A DNA stretch of 63,657 bases from Amycolatopsis thermalba (GTDB taxonomy: Bacteria > Actinomycetota > Actinomycetes > Mycobacteriales > Pseudonocardiaceae). The stretch is from the NCBI RefSeq assembly GCF_003385215.1, contig NZ_PQHW01000030.1, positions 1 through 63,657 of the forward strand. Direction: 5' to 3'. Below are positions 1 through 7,712 of this stretch, in pieces; positions within the stretch are counted from its first letter, which is position 1; the number at the start of each line of letters is the position of its first letter. Under the pieces are notes generated by a model, which was not told where the DNA came from, made no database searches, and saw only the letters and a program-made list of their open reading frames with translations. A program made the translations under genes and the position numbers.

Positions 1-49
1 CCCCGATCTTTTGTGGCCCCGCCCCCCTCTTTTGCCGGGCGGGCTTCGC

Positions 50-430
50 CCATCGATGAACGGTCCATTCATCCCTTCACGAACGGCCCTCTCGCGCAGC
101 CGGGCGCGTTATTGGTCCTCTCGCGCATCTGCAGGTGGCCCGCTCGTCGCCTCGCGACCGGTCCACCCACCGCCTCACGCCCGGTCCACCCGCAGGCTCA
201 CGCCCGGTCCACTCGCAGGCGCATGAGTGGCCTTCTCGCGTGTCCGTGAGTTGCCCTCTCTCGCAACCGGGCGCGTCACTGGTCCTCTCGCGCGGCGGTG
301 GTTGGTCACTTCGCCGCCACACGATTGGCCCTCTCGTAGGTTCGCGAGGGGCCCCTCGGGGGCGCACGGCTGGTCACTTCATACTTCTGCGGTTTGTCAT
401 CTCATGCCGTCGTGTTCGCCCCTCGACAAA
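50..430. repeat. Degenerate array of about 26-bp repeats
   Basis: This GC-rich stretch before the first gene contains about a dozen imperfect copies of a unit whose core resembles TGGTCCTCTCGCGC, spaced roughly 25-29 bp apart. Examples lie near 113, 269, 302, 325 and 371. The copies are too divergent for a CRISPR array and have no constant repeat. Reading frames here are only GC-bias shadows. I see no gene in 1-450. Confidence 0.5.
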
Positions 431-454
431 CGGCCCCCGAGAACCGTGCCACGC

Positions 455-1015
455 TCACCGCGGCTTCAGCAGGTACTCCACCGTCGGCCGCAGTTCGTCC
501 GCCGTCGGGGGCTCGTCGTCGATCAAGCCCTGGATCAGCAGTCCGTCGATCCCCGCCAGGAACACCCGCAGCGCCACCAGGTCGTCCGGGCGCACCATCG
601 TCGTCAGCACGTCCAGCCACCGCCGCGCGGCGGGTCGCAGCTCGGGCCGTCGCGCGGCCAGCAGGTACAGCTCGTACTCCGCCATCGTCCGGCCGCGCCG
701 CGGGCCCAGCGCCTCGGCCAGCAGCGTCGCCACCTCCGAAGCTCCCCGGCTGCCCCGCGAACGCGCCCGGTCGATCGTCCAGTACACCTCGGTCGCCATG
801 TCGCGGGCGCATGAGATCAACGTGGCGATCAGCAGATCGTCCAGCGTCTCGAAGTGGTACGTCGTCGACGTCGTCGGCACCCCGGCCTCCGCCGCGACCG
901 TCCGGTGCGTCACCCCCGCCACGCCGTCCCGCTCGATCACCCGCAGCGTCGCGTCGATGATCTCCTGCCGCCGCTTCTCGCCGCGCGCCCGGCGGCCGTC
1001 GCGCTGGGGTTTCAC
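455..1015 (-). CDS. TetR family transcriptional regulator of the adjacent SMR pump
   Basis: A 186-residue one-component repressor. The N-terminal helix-turn-helix lies at about residues 12-58 (RQEIIDATLRVIERDGV, then GVTHRTVAAEAGVPTTSTTYHF), the normal TetR arrangement; the rest is a helical ligand domain. The GTG start at 1015 overlaps the stop of the upstream SMR gene (GTGA), so the two are co-transcribed and translationally coupled. Extending the frame upstream would run through the pump gene, so the long upstream reading was not used. It probably represses its own efflux operon in response to a cationic drug. The ligand is unknown. Confidence 0.88.
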   Translation of the reverse strand: MKPQRDGRRARGEKRRQEIIDATLRVIERDGVAGVTHRTVAAEAGVPTTSTTYHFETLDDLLIATLISCARDMATEVYWTIDRARSRGSRGASEVATLLAEALGPRRGRTMAEYELYLLAARRPELRPAARRWLDVLTTMVRPDDLVALRVFLAGIDGLLIQGLIDDEPPTADELRPTVEYLLKPR

Positions 1016-1335
1016 GCCGAACCGACCTCGATCAGCACCACCCCGCCGATGACCAGCGCCAACCCGGCCACGATCGTCAGGTTCACCGGCTCCCCGAGGA
1101 ACAGCACCCCGATGATCGCGACCGCCGCGACCCCCACCGCCGCCCAGATCGCGTACGCCACCCCGACCGGCATCCCGCGCTTGAGCACGCTCGCGAGTGC
1201 CGCGAACGCGACGAGGTACCCGGCCACCACGACCACAGACGGCCACAATTTCGTGAAGCCCTCCGACAACTTCATCGAAACAGTGGCGGTGACCTCGGCC
1301 GCGATGGCCAGGGCGAGCAAGATGTATGCGACCAT
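1012..1335 (-). CDS. Small multidrug resistance (SMR) efflux protein
   Basis: A 107-residue protein with four hydrophobic helices filling the whole length, the size and topology of EmrE/QacC-type drug/proton antiporters. Glu14 in the first helix (LALAIAAEV) matches the essential proton- and substrate-binding carboxylate of the family. The segment with Tyr-Ala-Ile-Trp and the final Gly-Glu-Pro are also typical. The ATG at 1335 is preferred to the TTG one codon upstream. It acts in the plasma membrane as a dimer exporting lipophilic cations. It is the first gene of a two-gene operon with the TetR regulator. The exact substrate, or a SugE-like guanidinium role, cannot be decided from sequence. 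Confidence 0.88.
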   Translation of the reverse strand: MVAYILLALAIAAEVTATVSMKLSEGFTKLWPSVVVVAGYLVAFAALASVLKRGMPVGVAYAIWAAVGVAAVAIIGVLFLGEPVNLTIVAGLALVIGGVVLIEVGSA

Positions 1336-1416
1336 CAACCCAAACTACCGGTACGATCGTCCCGATATCCAGGGAGTCCTACGCCACACTCGTGGGACTC
1401 AACTCGCGCCAATCGG

Positions 1417-1430
1417 TTACTCATGGGTAA
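1417..1430. promoter_or_regulatory. Candidate operator upstream of etfD
   Basis: TTACTCATGGGTAA is a near-perfect 14-bp palindrome (one mismatched pair) 52 bp before the etfD start, in the divergent region shared with the SMR/TetR operon. Position and symmetry suggest a repressor site, for example for a TetR-type fatty-acid regulator. The cognate regulator is not known. Confidence 0.4.
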
Positions 1431-1482
1431 ATCCGGTTAGGCTCCCGCCAACCCACCACATCACGGACGAAAGGCCCCGATC

Positions 1483-3768
1483 ATGGGTGCACTGCAGATC
1501 ACGCTCGGCGTGGTCGGCGTCGCCGTAAGCATCGTCGCTTGGATCATGTTCGGCACCGGTGTGTACCGGATGGTCCGGATCATCCGGCTCGGACAACCGG
1601 ACGCGACGCGCAACGGCCCGTTCGGGCCGCGCATGAAGACGCTGATCAAGGAGTTCGCCGCCCACACGCGGATGAACAAGTTCCGCCACGTCGGCCCCTG
1701 GCACTGGCTGGTCATGTGGGGCTTCCTGATCGGTTCGCTGTCCTGGTTCGAGGCCTACGGCGAGACGTTCGACCCGCACTTCCACTGGCCGATCATCGGC
1801 AACTGGAGCCTGTGGCTGCTGCTGACCGAACTGCTCGGCCTCGGCACGGTCGTCGGCGGGCTCGCGCTGGTGATCATCCGGCAGCTGAACCACCCGCGCC
1901 GCGCCGACCGGCAGTCGCGCTTCGCCGGGTCGAACTTCAAGCAGGCCTACTTCGTCGAGACCGTGGTGATCGTCGAGGGTCTGGGCATCCTCGGCGTGAA
2001 GGCGTTCAAGATCTCCAGCGGCATCGAGGACCCGGCGCTGTGGACGAGCTTCGTCACGAAGCCGCTCGCCGAGATCCTGCCGGCCAGCACGGTCGCGGTC
2101 ACGATCACCGCGCTGGTCAAGCTGCTGTCCGGCATGATCTGGCTGTACATCGTCGGCCAGACGCTCACCATGGGCGTGGCCTGGCACCGCTTCAGCGCCT
2201 TCTTCAACATCTACTTCAAGCGCGAGGACGACGGCGGCACCGCGCTGGGCAAGCTCAAGCCGATGATGAGCGGGGGCAAGCCGCTCGACTTCGAGGAGGC
2301 CGACCCGGAGAAGGACGTCTTCGGCGCCGGCCAGATCGAGGACTTCAGCTGGAAGGGCTGGCTCGACTTCACCACCTGCACCGAGTGCGGCCGCTGCCAG
2401 TCGCAGTGCCCGGCGTGGAACACCGGCAAGCCGCTGTCGCCGAAGCTGGTCATCACGCAGCTGCGCGACCACGCCTACGCGAAGGCGCCTTACCTGCTCG
2501 CGGGTGGCAAGAAGGACGTCACCGGCGAAGAGGTGGGCCTGACCGGCGAGAACCCTTACGCCGGCATCGACGTCCTGGCGCTGGCCGAGGCCGAGCGCCC
2601 GCTGGTCGGCGACGACGGCGGTGTCATCGACCCCGAGGTGCTGTGGTCGTGCACCACCTGCGGCGCGTGCGTCGAGCAGTGCCCGGTGGACATCGAGCAC
2701 GTCGACCACATCGTCGACATGCGCCGCTACCAGGTCATGATCGAGTCGAACTTCCCGACCGAGCTGAACGGGATGTTCAAGAACCTGGAGAACAAGGGCA
2801 ACCCGTGGGGCCAGAACGCCAAGGACCGGATGGCCTGGGCCGAGGACCTGGACTTCGAGGTGCCGGTGTTCGACGGCGAGCTGGGCGACACCGAGTACCT
2901 GTTCTGGGTCGGCTGCGCCGGCGCGTTCGAGGACCGCGCGAAGAAGACCACCCGCGCGGTGGCCGAGCTGCTGCACATCGCGGGCGTCAAGTACACGGTG
3001 CTCGGCCCGGAGGAGTCCTGCACCGGTGACCCGGCCCGCCGCGCCGGCAACGAGTTCCTGTTCCAGATGCTCGCGCAGCAGAACGTCGAGGTGCTGAACT
3101 CGGTGTTCGAGGGCCGGGAGCCGGGCAGCCGCAAGATCGTCGCGACCTGCGCGCACTGCTTCAACACGCTCGCCAACGAGTACCCGGACCTGGGCGGGAA
3201 GTTCGAGGTCGTGCACCACACGCAGCTGCTCAACCGCCTGGTGCGGGAGAAGCGGCTGGTGCCGGTCGCGCCGATCGCGGACGACGTCACCTACCACGAC
3301 CCGTGCTACCTGGGCCGCCACAACAAGGTCTACGAGGCGCCGCGTGAGCTGGTCGGCGCGTCGGGTGCGCAGTTCCGTGAGATGCCGCGGCACGGCGACC
3401 GGTCGATGTGCTGTGGCGCCGGTGGTGCCCGCATGTGGATGGAAGAGAAGATCGGCAAGCGGATCAACATCGAGCGCGTGGACGAGGCGCTCGGCACCGC
3501 GCCGTCGAAGATCGCGACCGGCTGCCCGTTCTGCCGCGTCATGCTCACCGACGGGGTGACCGCGCGCCAGAACGACGGCAAGGCGAGCGAGAAGGTCGAG
3601 GTCGTGGACGTCTCGCAGCTGCTGCTGTCGGCGGTCAAGCGACGCCCGCAGCCCGCGCCGGCGCCCGGTGCGGACTCCCTGCCGGCGGTCGAGTCGGACC
3701 CACTGGAGGCCGACGCGCGGACGGACCAGGTGCCCACCGGCACGCCGCTCCCGACCGAGGACAAGTAA
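1483..3768 (+). CDS. etfD: EtfD-like membrane Fe-S oxidoreductase
   Basis: A 761-residue protein. The N-terminal third carries several membrane helices of a heme b-type (NarI-like) domain. Two cysteine clusters follow (TTCTECGRCQSQCP near residue 302 and CTTCGACVEQCP near 391), each able to hold a 4Fe-4S cluster. The C-terminal half has two CCG-type domains, one ending in MCCGAGGARMW. This matches the Rv0338c/EtfD family of mycobacteria, which takes electrons from acyl-CoA dehydrogenases through the electron transfer flavoprotein and feeds the quinone pool. Length and domain order are full. The acidic proline-rich tail is variable. It is transcribed alone and ends at a strong hairpin. Confidence 0.88.
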   Translation: MGALQITLGVVGVAVSIVAWIMFGTGVYRMVRIIRLGQPDATRNGPFGPRMKTLIKEFAAHTRMNKFRHVGPWHWLVMWGFLIGSLSWFEAYGETFDPHFHWPIIGNWSLWLLLTELLGLGTVVGGLALVIIRQLNHPRRADRQSRFAGSNFKQAYFVETVVIVEGLGILGVKAFKISSGIEDPALWTSFVTKPLAEILPASTVAVTITALVKLLSGMIWLYIVGQTLTMGVAWHRFSAFFNIYFKREDDGGTALGKLKPMMSGGKPLDFEEADPEKDVFGAGQIEDFSWKGWLDFTTCTECGRCQSQCPAWNTGKPLSPKLVITQLRDHAYAKAPYLLAGGKKDVTGEEVGLTGENPYAGIDVLALAEAERPLVGDDGGVIDPEVLWSCTTCGACVEQCPVDIEHVDHIVDMRRYQVMIESNFPTELNGMFKNLENKGNPWGQNAKDRMAWAEDLDFEVPVFDGELGDTEYLFWVGCAGAFEDRAKKTTRAVAELLHIAGVKYTVLGPEESCTGDPARRAGNEFLFQMLAQQNVEVLNSVFEGREPGSRKIVATCAHCFNTLANEYPDLGGKFEVVHHTQLLNRLVREKRLVPVAPIADDVTYHDPCYLGRHNKVYEAPRELVGASGAQFREMPRHGDRSMCCGAGGARMWMEEKIGKRINIERVDEALGTAPSKIATGCPFCRVMLTDGVTARQNDGKASEKVEVVDVSQLLLSAVKRRPQPAPAPGADSLPAVESDPLEADARTDQVPTGTPLPTEDK

Positions 3769-3780
3769 TCCGGTTGCGCT

Positions 3781-3814
3781 GAGGGCCGCCCCACCGCGCG
3801 GTGGGGCGGCCCTC
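3781..3814. terminator. Intrinsic terminator after etfD
   Basis: A perfect 17-bp inverted repeat without a loop (GAGGGCCGCCCCACCGC and its complement) begins 12 bp after the etfD stop. There is no U-tract, as usual in high-GC actinobacteria. Confidence 0.75.
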
Positions 3815-3825
3815 GACGCGTCTCC

Positions 3826-3892
3826 ACCCAGCTCCCGCCAACGGGGGAGAGCGCCGACAAGATCTTCGTGACCGCCGCACGCCGTCATTCCC
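3826..3892 (+). pseudogene. Relic of the N-terminus of a PP2C-like phosphatase gene
   Basis: The translated stretch reads TQLPPTGESADKIFVT and closely matches residues 6-21 of the PP2C-like protein encoded at 21485 in element 1 (TAQLPPMEESADKIFVT). DNA identity extends over about 60 bp, then stops. No open frame continues. This is a decayed fragment of the same HTH/PP2C module, outside the integrated elements. Positions 3893-4231 hold nothing I can recognise. Confidence 0.7.
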
Positions 3893-4231
3893 TCGCCGGC
3901 ATCCGCCTACGCTCGCAGCCGAAGGCGCATGAGGCCTTGGCAACCGCCCGCGTCGGGAAGATGAGGTGGATCCAGTAGCAGGCCACCTGCCGCACGCGAA
4001 ACGGCACGATGACGTGTAACGCCACACTTCGGCAGCGGGCAGCACGCGCCCACTCTTCTTCGTCTCCCAGGGCCGACTCCGATACGGACGCCGTCGCCAT
4101 GAACTTGGACAAGTCGGGCAGGCCCCCAGCGGAACCGCCTTCTCGTTCCTCTCCGGTTGGGCCAGCCGCTCGGCCCGCTCGTCCGCGTCCAGCGCCGGCT
4201 TGGCCCACCTGGCCGAGATCCGCGACAGCCC

Positions 4232-4330
4232 GTGTCACTGGCCGCGCGAGCGACCTGCGACGGGCTCACCACCACCGACCGCGAACTTGCCGCAGGACCG
4301 TTGAACCTGCGAGTCACAACCGCCCGTTGG
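4232..4330 (+). pseudogene. Relic of the HTH/PP2C gene junction
   Basis: In frame this reads SLAARATCDGLTTTDRELAA, then GPLNLRVTTAR. It matches the C-terminus of the HTH protein at 20656-21480 (SLVARATYDGLTITDSELAA) and runs across the gene boundary into the first residues (MRVTTA) of the PP2C-like protein. The intact stop and spacer are lost. The fragment lies downstream of the 3826 fragment although in the intact module it is upstream, so the relic is rearranged or derives from two copies. Confidence 0.72.
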
Positions 4331-4413
4331 GGGCTCGACACCCGGGTTATTCTGTTCGTCACGCTGCCGACGCTGCCCGCGGAGGATGCTGACGCGCGCG
4401 AACGGGGCTGAGC

Positions 4414-5124
4414 ATGGGAGTACCCGACGGGACCGGACCGGCCGGAGAGCCGGCGGTCGCGCGCGCCGGTGCCCGGTTCCCGTCCGTGACGCAGATGCGG
4501 AAGCTGACCGGCGAAAACGCCGAACCCCCTGGTCCGGAACCACAAGCTCCGGACCCCGTCCCCGCCGAGACCACGAAGACCAAGCGGGCCGCCGGTGCCC
4601 GGTTCCCCACCGAGAAGCAGCTCGCTCGGTACCGCGAACCGGAGCCGGATCCCGCGCCTGAACCGGAGCCCGAACCGTTGCCGGACCCCGAACCGCGCGA
4701 GGAGTTCAAGCCCTCGCCGCGGCCCCGCACCAAGCCCGCCGAGCCGGAGCCGGAACCCGCCGAGCTGCTCGACCCCGACGAGGAGAACCGGCTGCGCGTG
4801 CGGCCGTACGTGCTGACCAAGGGGCGCACGCACTCCGCGTACGAGCTGGCGATCGAGACGCTGGTGTCCGTCCGGGCCGACGCCAAGTGGACCGGCCCCG
4901 CGTTGAGCGCGGAGTACCAGCCCGTGCGCGCGGTCGTCGACAGCCCGCGGTCGCTGGCCGAGGTCGCGGCGCTGCTGTCGATCCCGCTCGGCGTCGCCAG
5001 GGTGCTGTTGTCCGATATGGCCGAATTGGGGTTGCTGCACATCCACGGCATCGAGCGGACCGCCGAGGGGCGCCCGCCGCTCGAGCTGATGAAGCGCGTT
5101 CTGGACGGCCTGCAGCGGCTGTGA
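4414..5124 (+). CDS. DUF742 family protein, orphan CvnC-like
   Basis: A 236-residue protein. Residues 1-115 are low-complexity with a proline/glutamate (PEPEPEPE) tract and two similar ARFPS/ARFPT motifs. Residues 120-236 form a DUF742 domain (LRVRPYVLTKGRT near 128, then a winged-helix-like VAALLSIPLGVARVLLSDMA). In actinomycete conservons this domain (CvnC) sits with a kinase-like CvnA, a roadblock CvnB and a GTPase CvnD; none is present here. It may work with a remote conservon. It is followed after 20 bp by a metal exporter, so it may be co-transcribed with it. Confidence 0.8.
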   Translation: MGVPDGTGPAGEPAVARAGARFPSVTQMRKLTGENAEPPGPEPQAPDPVPAETTKTKRAAGARFPTEKQLARYREPEPDPAPEPEPEPLPDPEPREEFKPSPRPRTKPAEPEPEPAELLDPDEENRLRVRPYVLTKGRTHSAYELAIETLVSVRADAKWTGPALSAEYQPVRAVVDSPRSLAEVAALLSIPLGVARVLLSDMAELGLLHIHGIERTAEGRPPLELMKRVLDGLQRL

Positions 5125-5144
5125 TCCACTCGTAGGATCGGCCG

Positions 5145-6149
5145 GTGAGCGAGGAATCGGAGCGGCAGACCGGCGGGGGCGAAAGCACCCTCACCGTCTT
5201 GCTGGCCGGCGGTGTCAACCTGGCCATCGCGATCATGAAGGCGGTGGCCGGCGTCATCACCGGCTCGGGGGCGATGCTGTCCGAGGCGGCGCACTCGGTG
5301 GCCGACACGTTCACCGAGATCCTGCTGCTCACCGCGCTGCGCCGGTCCGGCCGCCCGGCGGATGTGATGCACCCGTTCGGGTACGGCAAGGAGCGGTACT
5401 TCTGGTCGCTGCTCGCGGCGGTGTCGATCTTCGCCTCCGGTGCGACGTTCGCGCTGTACGAAGGTTTCTCGACGGTGTTCGGGGAGCCGGTGGAGCAGAG
5501 CAGCCCGATCGTCGGGTACGTCGTGCTGGCGCTGGCGTTCGCGATGGAGTCGGTGTCGTGGACGCAGGCGTTCCGCCAGGTGCGGCGGGGCGCGGCGGAG
5601 CAGAACCGGACGATCTGGAAGTTCCTGCGCTACATCGACGACCCGGCGCCGAAGACGGTGTTCCTGGAGGACTCGGCCGCGCTGATCGGGCTGGTGCTGG
5701 CGTTCGCCGGGGTGTTCCTGCACCACGTGACGGGGTCGGCGGTGTACGACGGGATCGCGTCGATCCTGATCGGCCTGCTGCTGGCCGTCGTGGCGTACGT
5801 GCTGGGGCGGACGAACCTGCGCCTGCTGATCGGCCGCCAGGCGGACCTGACGGTGGTGCGCGGGATTCGCGAGTACCTGTCGGCGGCGGGGGAGGTCGAG
5901 TCGGTGGTCGACCTGCAGACCATGTTGCTCGGCACGGACCAGATCCTGGTCTGCGCCCGCGTGGACTTCGACGACGCGCTGAGCGCCGCCGACCTCGAAC
6001 GCGCGTGCGTCCGGCTGGCCGCCGAGCTGCACGACGAGTTCTCCGATGTCACCGAGGTGTTCATCGAACCGGTGCCGCGCAGCGATCCCGAGCTGAGGGC
6101 CGCGGTGCTCGCGCGGTACGGCGACATCGCGAAACGCTACGGGCGCTGA
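5145..6149 (+). CDS. Cation diffusion facilitator (CDF) metal exporter
   Basis: A 334-residue membrane protein with about five or six helices and a C-terminal cytoplasmic domain. The second helix carries the CDF signature AMLSEAAHSVADTFTE, with His and Asp in the HxxxD metal-site arrangement; a second such position is LEDSAALIG in helix 5. The protein exports a divalent cation such as zinc, iron or manganese in exchange for protons. The GTG start lies 20 bp after the DUF742 gene. The family member (ZitB, FieF, MntE type) cannot be assigned by eye. Confidence 0.85.
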   Translation: MSEESERQTGGGESTLTVLLAGGVNLAIAIMKAVAGVITGSGAMLSEAAHSVADTFTEILLLTALRRSGRPADVMHPFGYGKERYFWSLLAAVSIFASGATFALYEGFSTVFGEPVEQSSPIVGYVVLALAFAMESVSWTQAFRQVRRGAAEQNRTIWKFLRYIDDPAPKTVFLEDSAALIGLVLAFAGVFLHHVTGSAVYDGIASILIGLLLAVVAYVLGRTNLRLLIGRQADLTVVRGIREYLSAAGEVESVVDLQTMLLGTDQILVCARVDFDDALSAADLERACVRLAAELHDEFSDVTEVFIEPVPRSDPELRAAVLARYGDIAKRYGR

Positions 6150-6216
6150 CCGGCCCCACGGCCAGGCGATAGTGTGCGCCCCACCAAGTTGATCATCGAA
6201 CTGTGGGGATCCGACA

Positions 6217-7086
6217 TTGCGCAAGATCCTGAGCCTCGCCGTGGCTTTCGCGGCTTCGACGGCCGTGCTGGCCGCGCCCGCTTCCGCGGCTGAGCTGCCC
6301 GAGGGCATGACCGCCGGTTACGTCGTCCTCGACCGGCGCACCGGCGAGACCGTCGCCGGGAACGAGCACCACCAGTACCGGTCGGCGTCGCTGGTCAAGC
6401 TGTTCATCGCGCTCGACTACCTGGAGTCGCACGGGCCGGACTACGAGATCCCGGCCGACGACCTCGCGCTGCTCGAACCGATGCTGCGCTCCAGCAACGA
6501 CGACGCGGCCAGCGTGCTGTGGGTGCGCGACGGCTGGGAGGAGATCGTCAACCGGATGGTGGCGAAGATCGGTCTCACCGACACCACGCCGCCGCCCGCG
6601 GAAAAGCGCGGCACCTGGGGTTACACCGCGGTCAGTGCCGCGGACGTCGCGAAGACCTACGAGTACATCCTCGAAAAGGCGCACCCGAAGTTCCGCGACT
6701 TCATCATGGACAACCTGGAGCAGGCCACGAAGTGCGCCGACGACGGGTTCGACCAGTCGTTCGGCATCCCGAACGCGCTCCCGCGACCGGGTGCGGTGAA
6801 GCAGGGCTGGTCCGGCTTCGGCGCGGCGCCGGCTCCGGGCGAGGAGTGCGTGCCGGCGAACACCAAGCGCGTGCTCGCCTCGCCCGAGGCGCGGTCCGCG
6901 ACCGAGCTCGCCTCCAGTGGGGACGTCGACCTGACCAGCCGCGTCATGCACACCTCCGGCACCGCCGACCGCGGCGACCGGCGGATCGTCGTCGTCCTGA
7001 CCTCCCAGCCGACCACCCTGAGCTGGGCGGACTCGGCGGACCGGATCACCGATCTGACGCGCGAGGCGTACCGCTCCCTTGCGTGA
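6217..7086 (+). CDS. Secreted class A beta-lactamase-related serine hydrolase
   Basis: A 289-residue protein with a TTG start and a clear Sec signal peptide (AASTAVLAAPASAA, cleavage near residue 24). The body has penicillin-recognising features: SLVK near 64-67 as the SxxK nucleophile motif, SSND near 92-95 in the SDN position and KQGWSG near 199 in the KTG position. It could be a beta-lactamase-like hydrolase or a peptidoglycan-acting homologue. The non-canonical KQG box makes strong beta-lactamase activity uncertain. It stands alone between the CDF gene and a TetR/aidB pair. Confidence 0.78.
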   Translation: MRKILSLAVAFAASTAVLAAPASAAELPEGMTAGYVVLDRRTGETVAGNEHHQYRSASLVKLFIALDYLESHGPDYEIPADDLALLEPMLRSSNDDAASVLWVRDGWEEIVNRMVAKIGLTDTTPPPAEKRGTWGYTAVSAADVAKTYEYILEKAHPKFRDFIMDNLEQATKCADDGFDQSFGIPNALPRPGAVKQGWSGFGAAPAPGEECVPANTKRVLASPEARSATELASSGDVDLTSRVMHTSGTADRGDRRIVVVLTSQPTTLSWADSADRITDLTREAYRSLA

Positions 7087-7115
7087 AGCCGTGAATCAGT
7101 GGTTCACTTCTTCAC

Positions 7116-7712
7116 GTGCCGTACCGACGTACCCCGCAGGTCCAGGCTCGCCTCGACGCCCAGCGTGAGGCGATCCTGACCGCCGCGGCCGCGCTCCTGG
7201 CCGAGCGCGGCTACGCGGGGTGCTCGGTGAGCGCCGTCGCGGAGAAGGCGGGCATCGCGACCGGCACGGTCTACAAACACTTCCCCGGCAAGGCCGAGCT
7301 GGTCGTCGAGCTGTTCCAGAGCATCGTCGGCCACGAGGTCGCCGCGGTGCGCAAGGCCGCCGAGACGCCCGGCGACCCGGTCGAGCGGATCGTGGCGATC
7401 ATCGAGACGTTCGCCGAGCGGGCGCTGAAGGTCCCGCGTCAGGCGTACGCCCTGCTCGCCGAACCCGTCGACGCCCCGATCGAGGCCGAGCGGATCGTGT
7501 TCCGGCGCGTGTTCCGGGACGAGATCGCCCGCCACGTCTCCGCGGGCGTCCGCAGCGGGCAGTTGCCGCCGCAGGACGCCGACCTCACCGCCGCCGCCCT
7601 CGTCGGCGGCGCCGCCGAGGTGCTGATCGGACCACTGACCACCGACAGCGCCGACGCGATCGGCGCGCTCCGCACGTTCATCGTCCGCGCTCTGGGAGGC
7701 CGCCATGCCTGA
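7116..7712 (+). CDS. TetR family transcriptional regulator
   Basis: A 198-residue repressor with a GTG start. The helix-turn-helix occupies about residues 18-62 (CSVSAVAEKAGIATGTVYKHF, very typical). The C-terminal domain is the usual helical ligand pocket. The reading frame overlaps the start of the aidB-like gene by 8 bp, so the regulator and the acyl-CoA dehydrogenase form one operon and it probably controls that operon. Confidence 0.85.
   Translation: MPYRRTPQVQARLDAQREAILTAAAALLAERGYAGCSVSAVAEKAGIATGTVYKHFPGKAELVVELFQSIVGHEVAAVRKAAETPGDPVERIVAIIETFAERALKVPRQAYALLAEPVDAPIEAERIVFRRVFRDEIARHVSAGVRSGQLPPQDADLTAAALVGGAAEVLIGPLTTDSADAIGALRTFIVRALGGRHA

Noticed and set aside
50..430. CRISPR array
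   Set aside because: Units are too diverged, spacing is irregular and no cas gene is near.
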